The notes: a model not told the origin generated them from the sequence alone. A stretch of 28,824 nucleotides of DNA from Candidatus Melainabacteria bacterium (GCA_028817775.1 JAPPOW010000146.1:1-28824), one strand, 5' to 3'; shown: positions 1 through 8,017, numbered from the stretch's first letter. Program-made: numbers and translations.

Positions 1-1626
1 TGCATGCGTATTGGTGCTGTACACAGTGTGGTCTTTGCTGGTTTCTCGGCGCAAGCACTTAGAGATAGAATCACTGGACTTGATTCTCATTTCATTATCA
101 CTGCTGATGCTTTGTTTCGTCGCGGTAAAGTAGTACCACTACTTGAAACGGTCAAAGAAGCAATCACGGGCTTAGATACAGTCAAGCAAGTAATTTGCTT
201 AGATCGAATCAAACAAGTTGATTCTAATTTTGATGATTCAGCTTTGCAGCAATCAATCCCTCAACTCAGAACCTGGGATATAAGTAGTTATGAAAGCATT
301 TGTGAACCGGAGCAAATGAATGCTGAAGACCCTAGCTTTGTATTGTTCACCAGTGGTTCGACTGGTAAGCCCAAAGGCTTGCAGCACAGTCAAGCAGGCT
401 ATCTACTTTGGACCATGCTAACAAGCAAGTGGGTCTTTGATCTCAAGCCAGAAGATATTTATTGGTGTACTGCTGATATTGGTTGGATCACCGGACACAG
501 CTATGTCACATACGGACCACTAGCCAATGGCGCCACAATCTTTATTACTGAAGCGGCACCCAATTACCCTGATGAGTCTCGCTTCTGGTCACTGATTGAG
601 AAGTACAAAGTAAGTATTTTCTACACTGCACCGACTGCTATTAGAGCGTTTATGCAGTGGGGTTTGGAGCATGTTAAGAAACATGACCTTTCAAGCTTAC
701 GCTTATTAGGCAGTGTTGGTGAACCTATCAACCCAGCTGCTTGGCATTGGTTCTATGAACATATTGGCTATAGCAATTGTCCAATAGTAGATACTTGGTG
801 GCAAACAGAAACTGGCGGCATTGTGATTACAACCTTGCCTGGTATCCATACTATGAAACCTGGTTCTGCTGGTTTAGCCTTGCCTGGTATCAAAGCAGGT
901 TTGCATTTCACAGCAGAAGATACTGAGCATGAAGCTGGTTTGCTTTACATCCAGGAGCCGATACCGAGCATGGCAAGAACAATCTACGGCAATGATGAAA
1001 GATATATCAAAACCTACTGGAATCTCAACGTCATTGCGAGGAACAAAGAGACGAAGCAATCCAATGCAAGGACTGTATATCTAGCTGGCGATGCCGCTAT
1101 CAAAGATCAAGATGGCTATATTATGATCGAAGGACGCATTGATGATGTAATTAATGTTTCAGGTCACCGTCTTGGTACAGCAGAAATTGAATCAGCCCTA
1201 GTCGCTCACGAAGCTGTCAGTGAAGCAGCAGTGGTTTCAATTCCTCACGAAATCAAGGGTGAAGGCATAGTGGCATACACCGTCATTGCAAACAACTGTC
1301 ATCCTGAGGACCCTGAGCGAAGAGAAGGGGACGTCAGGATCTCATCATCAAAGAACCAAGGGGATCCTGACGCCTTGCAGGCTCAGGATGACATAGTAGA
1401 ACAACTCAAAGAACAAGTAGCTCAAGAAATTGGCTCCATCGCCAAACCAGAAAGAATCATAATTTGCAAAGCTCTACCTAAAACCCGCTCGGGCAAGATT
1501 ATGCGTCGTCTACTGAAGGACATTGCTCAAGGCAAAGAACCACATGGTGATGTTTCTACTTTAGAAGATAAAATGGTATTAGAAGAATTAAGTCAAGCTT
1601 CAAGCAAAACTTTCGCTCGGAGTTGA
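1..1626 (+). CDS. acs: Acetyl-CoA synthetase, 5'-truncated by window edge
   Basis: AMP-forming acetate-CoA ligase, which makes acetyl-CoA from acetate, ATP and CoA through acetyl-adenylate. The reading frame is open from base 1 (Cys, then MRIGAVHSVVFAGFS), which matches the interior of the family; roughly the first 100-200 residues lie outside the window. Motifs in order: adenylate-forming loop TSGSTGKPKG (about nt 349-378), TWWQTETGG (about 793-819), GRIDDVINVSGHRLGTAEIE (about 1132-1191), and near the end RSGKIMRR (about 1486-1509), whose lysine is the usual acetylation-controlled catalytic residue. TWWQTETGG favours acetyl- over propionyl-CoA synthetase. Two palindromic repeats are inserted in frame (1029-1062 and 1298-1392), adding residues where the family has short loops, yet the downstream motifs stay intact. 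The 3' end overlaps the convergent gene at 1600-2139 by 27 bp. I see no terminator. Confidence 0.95.
   Translation, partial: CMRIGAVHSVVFAGFSAQALRDRITGLDSHFIITADALFRRGKVVPLLETVKEAITGLDTVKQVICLDRIKQVDSNFDDSALQQSIPQLRTWDISSYESICEPEQMNAEDPSFVLFTSGSTGKPKGLQHSQAGYLLWTMLTSKWVFDLKPEDIYWCTADIGWITGHSYVTYGPLANGATIFITEAAPNYPDESRFWSLIEKYKVSIFYTAPTAIRAFMQWGLEHVKKHDLSSLRLLGSVGEPINPAAWHWFYEHIGYSNCPIVDTWWQTETGGIVITTLPGIHTMKPGSAGLALPGIKAGLHFTAEDTEHEAGLLYIQEPIPSMARTIYGNDERYIKTYWNLNVIARNKETKQSNARTVYLAGDAAIKDQDGYIMIEGRIDDVINVSGHRLGTAEIESALVAHEAVSEAAVVSIPHEIKGEGIVAYTVIANNCHPEDPERREGDVRISSSKNQGDPDALQAQDDIVEQLKEQVAQEIGSIAKPERIIICKALPKTRSGKIMRRLLKDIAQGKEPHGDVSTLEDKMVLEELSQASSKTFARS
1029..1062 (+). repeat. In-frame palindromic repeat, family A, in acs
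   Basis: This 34-base segment begins CGTCATTGCGAG and ends GAAGCAATCC. The ends pair through ATTGC/GCAAT. It encodes roughly VIARNKETKQSN, between the YWN and VYLAGD segments of acetyl-CoA synthetase, where relatives normally have only a few residues. The same motif recurs inverted in alaS at 3309-3335 and 4282-4309. Seen in sequence: shared ends and preserved frame. Inferred: insertion of a dispersed palindromic element. Confidence 0.75.
1298..1392 (+). repeat. In-frame nested palindromic repeat, family B, in acs
   Basis: A 95-base block bounded by a perfect 11-bp inverted repeat: GTCATCCTGAG at 1298-1308 and CTCAGGATGAC at 1382-1392. Inside lies a second perfect 10-bp inverted repeat: CGTCAGGATC at 1332-1341 and GATCCTGACG at 1363-1372. 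It encodes about 32 hydrophilic residues between the HEIKGEGIVAYTV and VEQLKEQVAQEIG segments, where the family has a short turn. The reading frame is kept through the block. A shorter copy lies in alaS at 3680-3712. Confidence 0.8.
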
Positions 1627-2139
1627 ATCAGTAGCTATTCTAGGTTTTGCTAGTGCTGTTTCTAGTGCAGTTCTCTCAGGATTAATACCAGTTGTAAATG
1701 ACCTAGTCTTATTAAAACCATCTGCAAGAGTAGCTATCTCTGACAAAGTCCTTTCGAGCCTCGATAACAACTCAATAGCCATGTCTTTACGCTTAGTTCC
1801 ATGAGGCTGATTCTCTACTCCGGTATCTCCTGAAGCAACTGCATCAGTACGATCATCATAATCATCTCTAGTAATTTGCTGGAGGCTGACTAACAAATAT
1901 TTAAGTGAAGCTTTTGCGGTTGAATCGCCATCCGTAATAAAAGGTAACAAATTTTGAATCTGGCCTTGATTTAATCTAGCTACTTTTGCTTGAACTTCTT
2001 CTCTGATCTCACCCCAATCTTGCTCCTTGATCATCTGAAGAAGCTCCAATGCTGTTTTGCAAAACTCTATATCAGTCTTGGACAAAACCAATCTATTATC
2101 AACATAAATAGGCCTGAAGCCGTTAACACTAGTCACCAT
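1600..2139 (-). CDS. Hypothetical protein, 179 aa
   Basis: I do not recognise this protein. It starts MVTSVNGFRPIYVDNR and is soluble and mostly charged helix, with no signal peptide or membrane segment. Leu/Ile-rich stretches near residues 28-75 and 115-145 could be amphipathic helices; a loop near 95-115 is rich in Asp, Gly and Thr. The start is well supported: AAAGGAG lies a few bases upstream of the ATG (plus-strand bases 2146-2152). Its C-terminus overlaps the end of acs on the other strand by 27 bp. It is downstream of alaS on the same strand, with a 76-base gap that holds its own TATAAT box, so it is probably transcribed separately. Confidence 0.75.
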   Translation of the reverse strand: MVTSVNGFRPIYVDNRLVLSKTDIEFCKTALELLQMIKEQDWGEIREEVQAKVARLNQGQIQNLLPFITDGDSTAKASLKYLLVSLQQITRDDYDDRTDAVASGDTGVENQPHGTKRKDMAIELLSRLERTLSEIATLADGFNKTRSFTTGINPERTALETALAKPRIATDSTPSESFA

Positions 2140-2194
2140 AATTACTCCTTTGTAAGTGCGGTTAAAGATATTTCCAATCTCTAAACTAGATTAT

Positions 2195-2200
2195 ATTATA
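2195..2200 (-). promoter_or_regulatory. Perfect -10 box upstream of the 179-aa gene
   Basis: On the minus strand this reads TATAAT, preceded directly by TTG. It sits about 55 bases before the ATG of the gene ending at 1600, and just past the end of alaS. No convincing -35 box is visible at 17 bases. The predicted leader would include the AAAGGAG ribosome site. Confidence 0.4.
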
Positions 2201-2215
2201 CAATTTATTTCTATT

Positions 2216-4894
2216 TTATGCAGCTTTAATATTGAAATTTACCTGCACAGCTTCAAGAGCCTCAGCTATTTTATCAGGGTTCTTACCCCCTGCTTGAGCA
2301 AAATTCGGTCTACCGCCACCGCCGCCACCACAAATCTGTGCTGCAGTGCGTACCGCGTTGGAAGCGTTGTAGCTAGAGTTCTTGTCCTTAACCAAGTCCT
2401 GGGAAGCTGCTGCCATAAAAGTTACTTTGGCAGAACTTGGGGCTGCCAAAAATACAAAGGCTTTGGAGCCAGAGTTTTCAAACTTAGACAATAGAGCTTC
2501 AGCCAAAGTTTTGACCGCATCACCTTCAAGCTCATCAGAGAAACTATCAGCCAAATTAAGAATCAAAATCTTCGCTTCTCCATTATCACTAGCTTGGGCT
2601 AATAAATCATCAGCTTGAGCCAGTACTAATTTTGCTTGAGCTTGTTTGCGCTGCTTTGCTTCTGCCTTAGCTGCTTCTTGAGCCGCCTGTTCATCCGCTT
2701 TAATTTTAGCTTTCGCTACTTCTTCAGCTTTAAACTGCTTGGCAAGATCACTAGCTAACATTTTGATACGGCGGATACCAGCAGCTACTGAACCTTCTTG
2801 CGCCAGTACCACTTCACCAATCTCACTTAAGTTAGAGACATGAGTACCACCACAAAGTTCTATTGAAGCTTTGTTATCACCTTCACCGACAAACAAAACT
2901 CTCACTTCATCATCATACTTGTCTTCAAAGAAACTTAGTGCGCCAGCAGCAATTGCATCATCATAAGCCATCACTTTGGTTTCCACCGGCAACTTAGCTT
3001 GAATCCAGTCATTGACCAGCTTCTCAGTTTGTTCAAGTTCATCTTTGGTCATAGCCCGGTCAAGGTTAAAGTCAAACCTAGTATATTCAGGACCAACTTG
3101 TGAACCCATCTGTTGAATTTGATCACCTAAGACTTTACGTAGTGCTGCTTGAAGCATATGGCAAGTAGTATGGTGCAAGCGAGTTAGATTACGGCGTTCA
3201 ACATCGATGCTTGCAGTTACTTCATCCCCTGGGTTTAAACCCGAAGCATCATCGACGGTATGAATGAATATGCCCTCGACATTTTTCACTTTTTGAACCT
3301 TTGCATTAGATTGCTTCGCCTTGCTCGCAATGACGCCGGTGTCTGCAAGTTGTCCACCAGACTCTGCATAGAATGGAGTTTGATCCAAAACCATGCTATT
3401 GCCTTCAATAGCTAATACTTTTGCTAAGCTACTATCATTATCGTAGCCCAAGAACTTAGTAACACCATGCTCTTTCAAAATCCCAGCAACATAAGCATTG
3501 GATTCAACTGAAGTATCAAAATTACCAGAACTTGAAGCCTCAGAATGCTTCAGCTTAGCCTTCTCGTAGCCTTCAAGGTCCACCTCCAGACCCCGCTCAC
3601 CGACTATGTCCCGGCTTAATTCAAGCGGAAAACCATAAGTAGAATAGAGATCAAAAATAAACTCACCGTCTACCAGTTTGTCATCCTGAGGAGCTTGCGA
3701 CGTCAGGATCTCAATCCTTTCTTCAAGTATAGCCAAACCATTAGAGATAGTCTTAGCAAAGGCTTCTTCTTCTTTCTCACATACAGAAATAATTGAATCA
3801 GCATTAGCTTTCAACTCAGGGTAAGCAGCAGCATAAGCATCAATCAAATTAGAACAATGTTTATACAAAAATGCACTTGCTTCATTACGCAAGAGATAAA
3901 CAAACCTTGCTGCCCGGCGAATAATCATCCGCAGCACATAACCGCGCCCAACATTACTAGGTCTAACACCATCAGCAATCAAGAAACTTAAACAACGTAA
4001 GTGATCAGTGATGATTTTGAGATAGAGATCATGCTCCTCAGACTTAGCATAGCTAGTACCCAAATCAGCAGCTAGTAAATTCAGTACTTTGAATAATTCA
4101 TCTGTTTCAAATGAGTTATTAACTCCCTGTAAGATAGTCGCAATACGCTCTAAACCAGCACCAGTATCAATATTTTTCTTCTCTAGCGCTGTAAACTTGC
4201 CCTCTTCATCCTTAAAGAACTGCATAAAGACTAAATTCCAAATCTCGACGAATCTGTTGTCAAACTCTTCGCTGCCCAACTGGATTGCTTCGCTGTGCTC
4301 GCAATGACGGGTATCATAGTAAATCTCAGAACAAGGACCACAAGGACCAGTGGCTCCAGGAGGACCCCAAAAATTATCCTTGCGGCTCATTTCCCAGATA
4401 CGTTTTTTACGATCTTCTTCGTCAGGAAAATCCTTGGCTAAAGTCTTAAGCCAAAGATCATAAGCTTCAGCATCCCTAGGATTAGAATCATCACCCTCAA
4501 AAATAGAGACATATAATTTATCAGCTTCAAGCCCAAGTTCATTACGAACAAAGTCCCAAGCCCAATCTATCGCTTCAGCTTTGAAGTAATCACCAAAACT
4601 AAAGTTACCCAGCATCTCAAAGAAGCTATGGTGACGTGTCGTACGCCCAATATTTTCAAGATCAGAATCTTTACCACCAACCCGAGCGCATTTTTGTACA
4701 GTGACAGCACGCGGCGGCTCAGGGGCTGGCTTAGTACCCATAAAAATCGGCACAAATTGCACCATGCCAGCAGCGTTCAATAATAAAGTAGGATTGTCTG
4801 GCACCAAAGAAGCAGAAGCAATATGCTTATGATTTTTGCTCTCAAAGAACTTAACCCAGGCTTCTCTTATTTCTTGGCAACTTAGTTTTTTCAC
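2216..4894 (-). CDS. alaS: Alanyl-tRNA synthetase
   Basis: Charges tRNA-Ala with alanine and clears mis-charged Ser/Gly-tRNA. 892 residues, about the usual length. The class II catalytic core is clear at the N-terminus: FFESKNHKHIASASLVP, then the RTTRHHSFFEMLGNFSFGDY region (about residues 84-103). The editing domain has HHTTCH (an HxxxH zinc/editing motif, about residue 575) and CGGTHV (about 680). The C-terminal domain follows an Ala/Lys/Gln-rich helix and contains GGGGGGRPNFAQAGG. It starts with GTG, 10 bases after the ftsH stop. There is no Shine-Dalgarno; a TAAAAT box ends 7 bases before the GTG. Three palindromic repeats are inserted in frame (3309-3335, 3680-3712, 4282-4309). The copy at 4282-4309 sits right after EIYYD, where other bacterial AlaRS have a Cys-containing loop. 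All catalytic and editing motifs are intact, so the gene is probably functional. Confidence 0.97.
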   Translation of the reverse strand: MKKLSCQEIREAWVKFFESKNHKHIASASLVPDNPTLLLNAAGMVQFVPIFMGTKPAPEPPRAVTVQKCARVGGKDSDLENIGRTTRHHSFFEMLGNFSFGDYFKAEAIDWAWDFVRNELGLEADKLYVSIFEGDDSNPRDAEAYDLWLKTLAKDFPDEEDRKKRIWEMSRKDNFWGPPGATGPCGPCSEIYYDTRHCEHSEAIQLGSEEFDNRFVEIWNLVFMQFFKDEEGKFTALEKKNIDTGAGLERIATILQGVNNSFETDELFKVLNLLAADLGTSYAKSEEHDLYLKIITDHLRCLSFLIADGVRPSNVGRGYVLRMIIRRAARFVYLLRNEASAFLYKHCSNLIDAYAAAYPELKANADSIISVCEKEEEAFAKTISNGLAILEERIEILTSQAPQDDKLVDGEFIFDLYSTYGFPLELSRDIVGERGLEVDLEGYEKAKLKHSEASSSGNFDTSVESNAYVAGILKEHGVTKFLGYDNDSSLAKVLAIEGNSMVLDQTPFYAESGGQLADTGVIASKAKQSNAKVQKVKNVEGIFIHTVDDASGLNPGDEVTASIDVERRNLTRLHHTTCHMLQAALRKVLGDQIQQMGSQVGPEYTRFDFNLDRAMTKDELEQTEKLVNDWIQAKLPVETKVMAYDDAIAAGALSFFEDKYDDEVRVLFVGEGDNKASIELCGGTHVSNLSEIGEVVLAQEGSVAAGIRRIKMLASDLAKQFKAEEVAKAKIKADEQAAQEAAKAEAKQRKQAQAKLVLAQADDLLAQASDNGEAKILILNLADSFSDELEGDAVKTLAEALLSKFENSGSKAFVFLAAPSSAKVTFMAAASQDLVKDKNSSYNASNAVRTAAQICGGGGGGRPNFAQAGGKNPDKIAEALEAVQVNFNIKAA
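3309..3335 (-). repeat. In-frame palindromic repeat, family A, in alaS
   Basis: The plus strand reads GATTGCTTCG...CTCGCAATGACG, the reverse complement of the family A repeat in acs. In the protein it gives VIASKAKQSNA directly after QLADTG, at the start of a loop between the catalytic and editing regions. Frame is kept. Confidence 0.75.
3680..3712 (-). repeat. In-frame palindromic repeat, family B, in alaS
   Basis: The plus strand reads GTCATCCTGAGG...CGTCAGGATCTC. It matches the left arm and inner arm of the block at 1298-1392 in acs. In the protein it encodes EILTSQAPQDD between the helix EERI and the conserved LVDGEFIFDLYSTYGFP segment. Frame is kept. Confidence 0.7.
4282..4309 (-). repeat. 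In-frame palindromic repeat, family A, in alaS
   Basis: The plus strand reads GGATTGCTTCG...CTCGCAATGACG, with ATTGC/GCAAT ends. In the protein it encodes RHCEHSEAIQ, after EIYYDT and before the conserved FVEIWNLVFMQF segment. This is the best match to the family A consensus in the window. Confidence 0.8.
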
Positions 4895-4901
4895 AGCTTA
4901 T

Positions 4902-4907
4902 ATTTTA
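4902..4907 (-). promoter_or_regulatory. Putative -10 box for a leaderless alaS mRNA
   Basis: The minus strand reads TAAAAT, then seven bases (ATAAGCT), then the alaS GTG. The box overlaps the ftsH stop codon. A transcript beginning six to eight bases downstream would start at the GTG itself. Alternatively alaS is translated only by read-through from ftsH. Confidence 0.35.
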
Positions 4908-6911
4908 ACCAAATTTACGCTGATCTTCCTTATTATTAAGCTCTTGACGTTCGGCTTCAAGTGCACGCAAACGCTCACGCTCAGCCTTACGCTTCTCAGC
5001 TTCTTCTTTCAACAAAGCCTTGATTTTTTCAGGAGTACGGCTAGTAGCCAGCTCCAAGAAATTCTCAAACGGAATCTTCTCAAAGCTACCAGCATGAACT
5101 TGTTCTAGCACCGCAAAGACTTCATCTTTATCCATGGTTTCTTTTTGAAGTAGTATTTGAGAAACTGCAAGCAATTCTTCTTTCTTCTCAACCAGTTTAG
5201 CTTTAACTTCTTCGTACATTTTTTGAATCAAGTTTTGTACTTCTTGATCAATCTTGCCAGCATAATCTTCACTATAATTTTTAGTAGTGTACTCACCTTC
5301 CAAGAAAGGATTACCCTGACGCTCACCATAAGCAACAATCCCCAAATCCTCATTCATACCAAATCGAGTGATCATAGCTCGAGCAATCGCTGTGCAGCGC
5401 TCCATATCATTGGAAGCACCACTCGTAACTTTATCCACTCCAAAAATTATTTCTTCAGCAGCCCGCCCACCGAGCAAGACTCGCATCTCAGTTTCAAGCT
5501 GCTCCTTGGATTGAGAAACTTTGTACTCCTCTTCAGTAGACCAAGTTAAACCCAGTGCCATACCACGCGGGATGATAGTAACCTTGTGAAACTCATTTGG
5601 TGATTCATAATAAATATTGATCAAAGTGTGACCGACTTCATGGATAGCAGTACAAACCTGATCTTTTGGTTTAATAATCTTAGATTTTTTCTCAGGACCA
5701 ATTGCCACCTTGTCAATCGCTTCTTCAAGAAAGTTCATAGTGATATCGGCTGAACCTTCCCGCGCCGCCAGAATCGCAGCTTCATTAATCAAATTAGCCA
5801 AATCGGCACCCGAGAAACCCGGCGTGCGTTTAGCCAGAGTCTCAACGTTAACCTTGTCAGAGAGCGGCTTACCGCGCACATGGACATTAAGAATATCATG
5901 ACGACCATTAAGGTCAGGTGTATCGATTGTTACTTTACGATCGAAGCGCCCCGGACGCAGCAAAGCTTTGTCCAAAACATCAGGTCTATTGGTTGCTGCA
6001 AGAACAATGATTCCACTATTGGGTTGGAAACCATCCATCTCAACTAGTAGTTGATTGAGAGTTTGCTCGCGCTCATCATTACCACCACCAGACATACCAG
6101 AACGTTGACGACCAACAGCGTCAATCTCATCAATAAAAATTATGCAAGGAGCGTTTTTCTTAGCTTGTTCAAACAAGTCACGCACACGGCTCGCACCAAC
6201 ACCAACAAACATCTCCACAAAATCAGAACCAGAGATAGTAAAGAATGGCACCCCAGCCTCTCCAGCAACCGCTTTGGCTAGTAAAGTTTTACCGCAACCT
6301 GGAGGACCAACTAGCATCACACCCTTAGGGATCTTGGCACCAAGTGAAGTATATTTCTCTGAATTTTTGAGGAAGTCAACAATCTCCTCAAGCTCTTGTT
6401 TACTTTCTTCAATTCCAGCAACATCATCGAAACTAACATTGATATTACGAGTCATGAGTTTAGCTCTACTCTTACCAAATGACATCGGTCCACCAGCACC
6501 GCCAACATTGCGCAACATGAACATAAATAATCCAAACAAAACCAGAGGCACAATGAAATTAGAGATTATGCCAGACCAAACATTTTCACCAGGTTGAGCT
6601 TTGACCTCAACTTGGATTCCACGTTCAACCAATTTATCCGCCAAATCAGGGTTAGCACCCAACAAATTAGCAGGCACCCGAGCGAAGTAGACCTCACCAC
6701 TTTTGTCCTCTATCTTGGCTATATCTTCTCCATTAGTAAGCTCTACTCTATATGCGCTAGTAGCTGAACCATCTGTAGGTAGTACACGCTTGATGAAGTC
6801 ACTGTAACTTAAAATATTACGCTGCTTCTCCTGCCCCATTAAACTTATTGCAAAAAGCGAGAGAAATAGTATTAAAATGATAAATGGCAGGGTCGCTGGA
6901 AGTTTTTTCAT
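4905..6911 (-). CDS. ftsH: ATP-dependent membrane zinc protease FtsH
   Basis: Membrane-anchored AAA+ protease that degrades misfolded membrane proteins and short-lived regulators. N-terminal membrane segment (LPFIILILFLSLFAISL), a periplasmic-side domain of about 80 residues, a second membrane segment (FIVPLVLFGLFMFML), then the AAA module with Walker A GPPGCGKT (about residue 203) and Walker B CIIFIDEIDAVG. The zinc site is HEVGH (about 423; the family usually has HEAGH), and TSGASNDMERCTAIAR follows. The C-terminus is a Lys/Glu-rich helix. I place the start at the ATG (MKKLPATLP, 668 residues). The in-frame GTG at 6935 overlaps a likely promoter (TGATAAAAT on the minus strand) and has no ribosome site. 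alaS follows after 10 bases. Confidence 0.96.
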   Translation of the reverse strand: MKKLPATLPFIILILFLSLFAISLMGQEKQRNILSYSDFIKRVLPTDGSATSAYRVELTNGEDIAKIEDKSGEVYFARVPANLLGANPDLADKLVERGIQVEVKAQPGENVWSGIISNFIVPLVLFGLFMFMLRNVGGAGGPMSFGKSRAKLMTRNINVSFDDVAGIEESKQELEEIVDFLKNSEKYTSLGAKIPKGVMLVGPPGCGKTLLAKAVAGEAGVPFFTISGSDFVEMFVGVGASRVRDLFEQAKKNAPCIIFIDEIDAVGRQRSGMSGGGNDEREQTLNQLLVEMDGFQPNSGIIVLAATNRPDVLDKALLRPGRFDRKVTIDTPDLNGRHDILNVHVRGKPLSDKVNVETLAKRTPGFSGADLANLINEAAILAAREGSADITMNFLEEAIDKVAIGPEKKSKIIKPKDQVCTAIHEVGHTLINIYYESPNEFHKVTIIPRGMALGLTWSTEEEYKVSQSKEQLETEMRVLLGGRAAEEIIFGVDKVTSGASNDMERCTAIARAMITRFGMNEDLGIVAYGERQGNPFLEGEYTTKNYSEDYAGKIDQEVQNLIQKMYEEVKAKLVEKKEELLAVSQILLQKETMDKDEVFAVLEQVHAGSFEKIPFENFLELATSRTPEKIKALLKEEAEKRKAERERLRALEAERQELNNKEDQRKFG

Positions 6912-6925
6912 TAGCTTAGGATTAG

Positions 6926-6934
6926 ATTTTATCA
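6926..6934 (-). promoter_or_regulatory. Extended -10 upstream of ftsH
   Basis: The minus strand reads TGATAAAAT, a good TGnTAnnnT box. It ends 14 bases before the chosen ftsH ATG, so the predicted leader is only about seven bases. The TG of this box is part of the alternative GTG start at 6935, which argues against that start. Confidence 0.4.
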
Positions 6935-7188
6935 CCTATTGCCAGCAAAGATAGACTAGTACGTGAATTCCGTAATGTTCCGCCAAAATATAAAAAATTA
7001 AAGAATTTTAATTAAAGTTTGCTTGATTTTTGCCGATATATACCGTTACTAAGAGATTTTATATTTTTCTAGAGGGTTATCCCGAGGACTCTTTACCGTT
7101 TTGGGCCTATATCAGTAGAGTGAGCTTTGCGTAATACAGATAACGCTATCAGGTTCACATAAACCCCAACCAACAAGGAGCCCCACTC

Positions 7189-7911
7189 ATGACAACCCAA
7201 CAGAACCAAATGCGAGAGGCAGTTATTGCCTTGAGCCCAGTTCAGTCAACAGTTCAGATAACAAAAGAATTAAATATGGCTGGATACAATCGTATTGATA
7301 GAGTCGACTATCAAGAAGCTTTAATTCAAGCAGTTCAAGCAAGAAAACCACAAGTAATTATCGTTACTAGTGAACTTCCTGGCAGAAAATCAATGTCTGA
7401 GATTTTCGCTGAGGTCGCTACTGTTTCACCAAACACAAAAATCATCTTTGTGTCTAAGTCGATTCCAGAAGATTCAATCTTAAACCTTTACCTTGCAGGT
7501 AACTTAAGCGCTTGGTTACTTAGCGAAAGATCAGATAGAACTTTGTCGCTAGCAATCGAAGCTGCTGAAGCTGGTCAGCTATTCATGGATTTCATGATCA
7601 ACAAAGCGATCAGAAACCTAATCAACGAGAAGCAATCAGTGCTCACTAACTCAAATGCTAACTTTGGCAACCTTGAGTTACTTACTGAGCGTGAAGCTGA
7701 AGTGCTCAAGTATCTTTGCGATGGTCTTAACTACAAGAGCGTTGCTCAGAAGCTTTTCATCTCAGAGTCAACTGTCAAAACTCACATCAACAATGTGTTT
7801 ACTAAGTTGAAAGTTAACGACAGAACTCAAGCTGTTCTTTATGCACTCAAGCATGACCTAGAGTCATTGATGAGAGCAACAATGAACAACCACAAACAAT
7901 CTGTAATTTAA
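7189..7911 (+). CDS. LuxR/NarL-family regulator with degenerate receiver domain
   Basis: DNA-binding transcriptional regulator. The C-terminal third (about residues 163-228) is a textbook LuxR helix-turn-helix: LTEREAEVLKYL, SVAQKLFISESTVKTHINNV, FTKLKVNDRTQAVLYAL. The N-terminal 130 residues have receiver spacing but lack the phosphorylation residues: ALSP replaces the acidic pair, VTSELPG stands where the phosphoacceptor Asp is expected, and WLLSE replaces the usual LLK(D/A). It is therefore probably not controlled by phosphorelay. A strong ribosome site AAGGAG (7175-7180) lies 8 bases before the ATG. The upstream gap to ftsH (6936-7188) is AT-rich; I could not assign a confident promoter in it. 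No histidine kinase is adjacent. A strong terminator follows, so it is monocistronic. Confidence 0.9.
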   Translation: MTTQQNQMREAVIALSPVQSTVQITKELNMAGYNRIDRVDYQEALIQAVQARKPQVIIVTSELPGRKSMSEIFAEVATVSPNTKIIFVSKSIPEDSILNLYLAGNLSAWLLSERSDRTLSLAIEAAEAGQLFMDFMINKAIRNLINEKQSVLTNSNANFGNLELLTEREAEVLKYLCDGLNYKSVAQKLFISESTVKTHINNVFTKLKVNDRTQAVLYALKHDLESLMRATMNNHKQSVI

Positions 7912-7948
7912 TCAGCTAGTCTGAGTGGAATTTCCCTAAACACCCGAG

Positions 7949-7979
7949 ATAGCCGTGCGTCTGCGCGGCTATTTTTTTT
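7949..7979 (+). terminator. Rho-independent terminator of the LuxR-type gene
   Basis: A 10-bp stem (7949-7958 with 7963-7972, one G-T pair) closes a GTCT loop and runs into eight Ts at 7972-7979. It lies 37 bases after the stop codon. Confidence 0.92.
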
Positions 7980-8017
7980 ATTTCTAGGTACTATCACTCA
8001 AGTCGCACAAAATAACA

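Noticed and set aside
1282..1297. CGTCATTGCAAAC just before the family B block in acs, like the start of a family A repeat.
   Set aside because: It lacks the GAG and the second arm, and the residues (TVIAN) fit the conserved strand of the enzyme.
6936..7188. Possible riboswitch in the long leader of the LuxR-type gene.
   Set aside because: I found no known aptamer core or convincing paired structure; AT-rich only.
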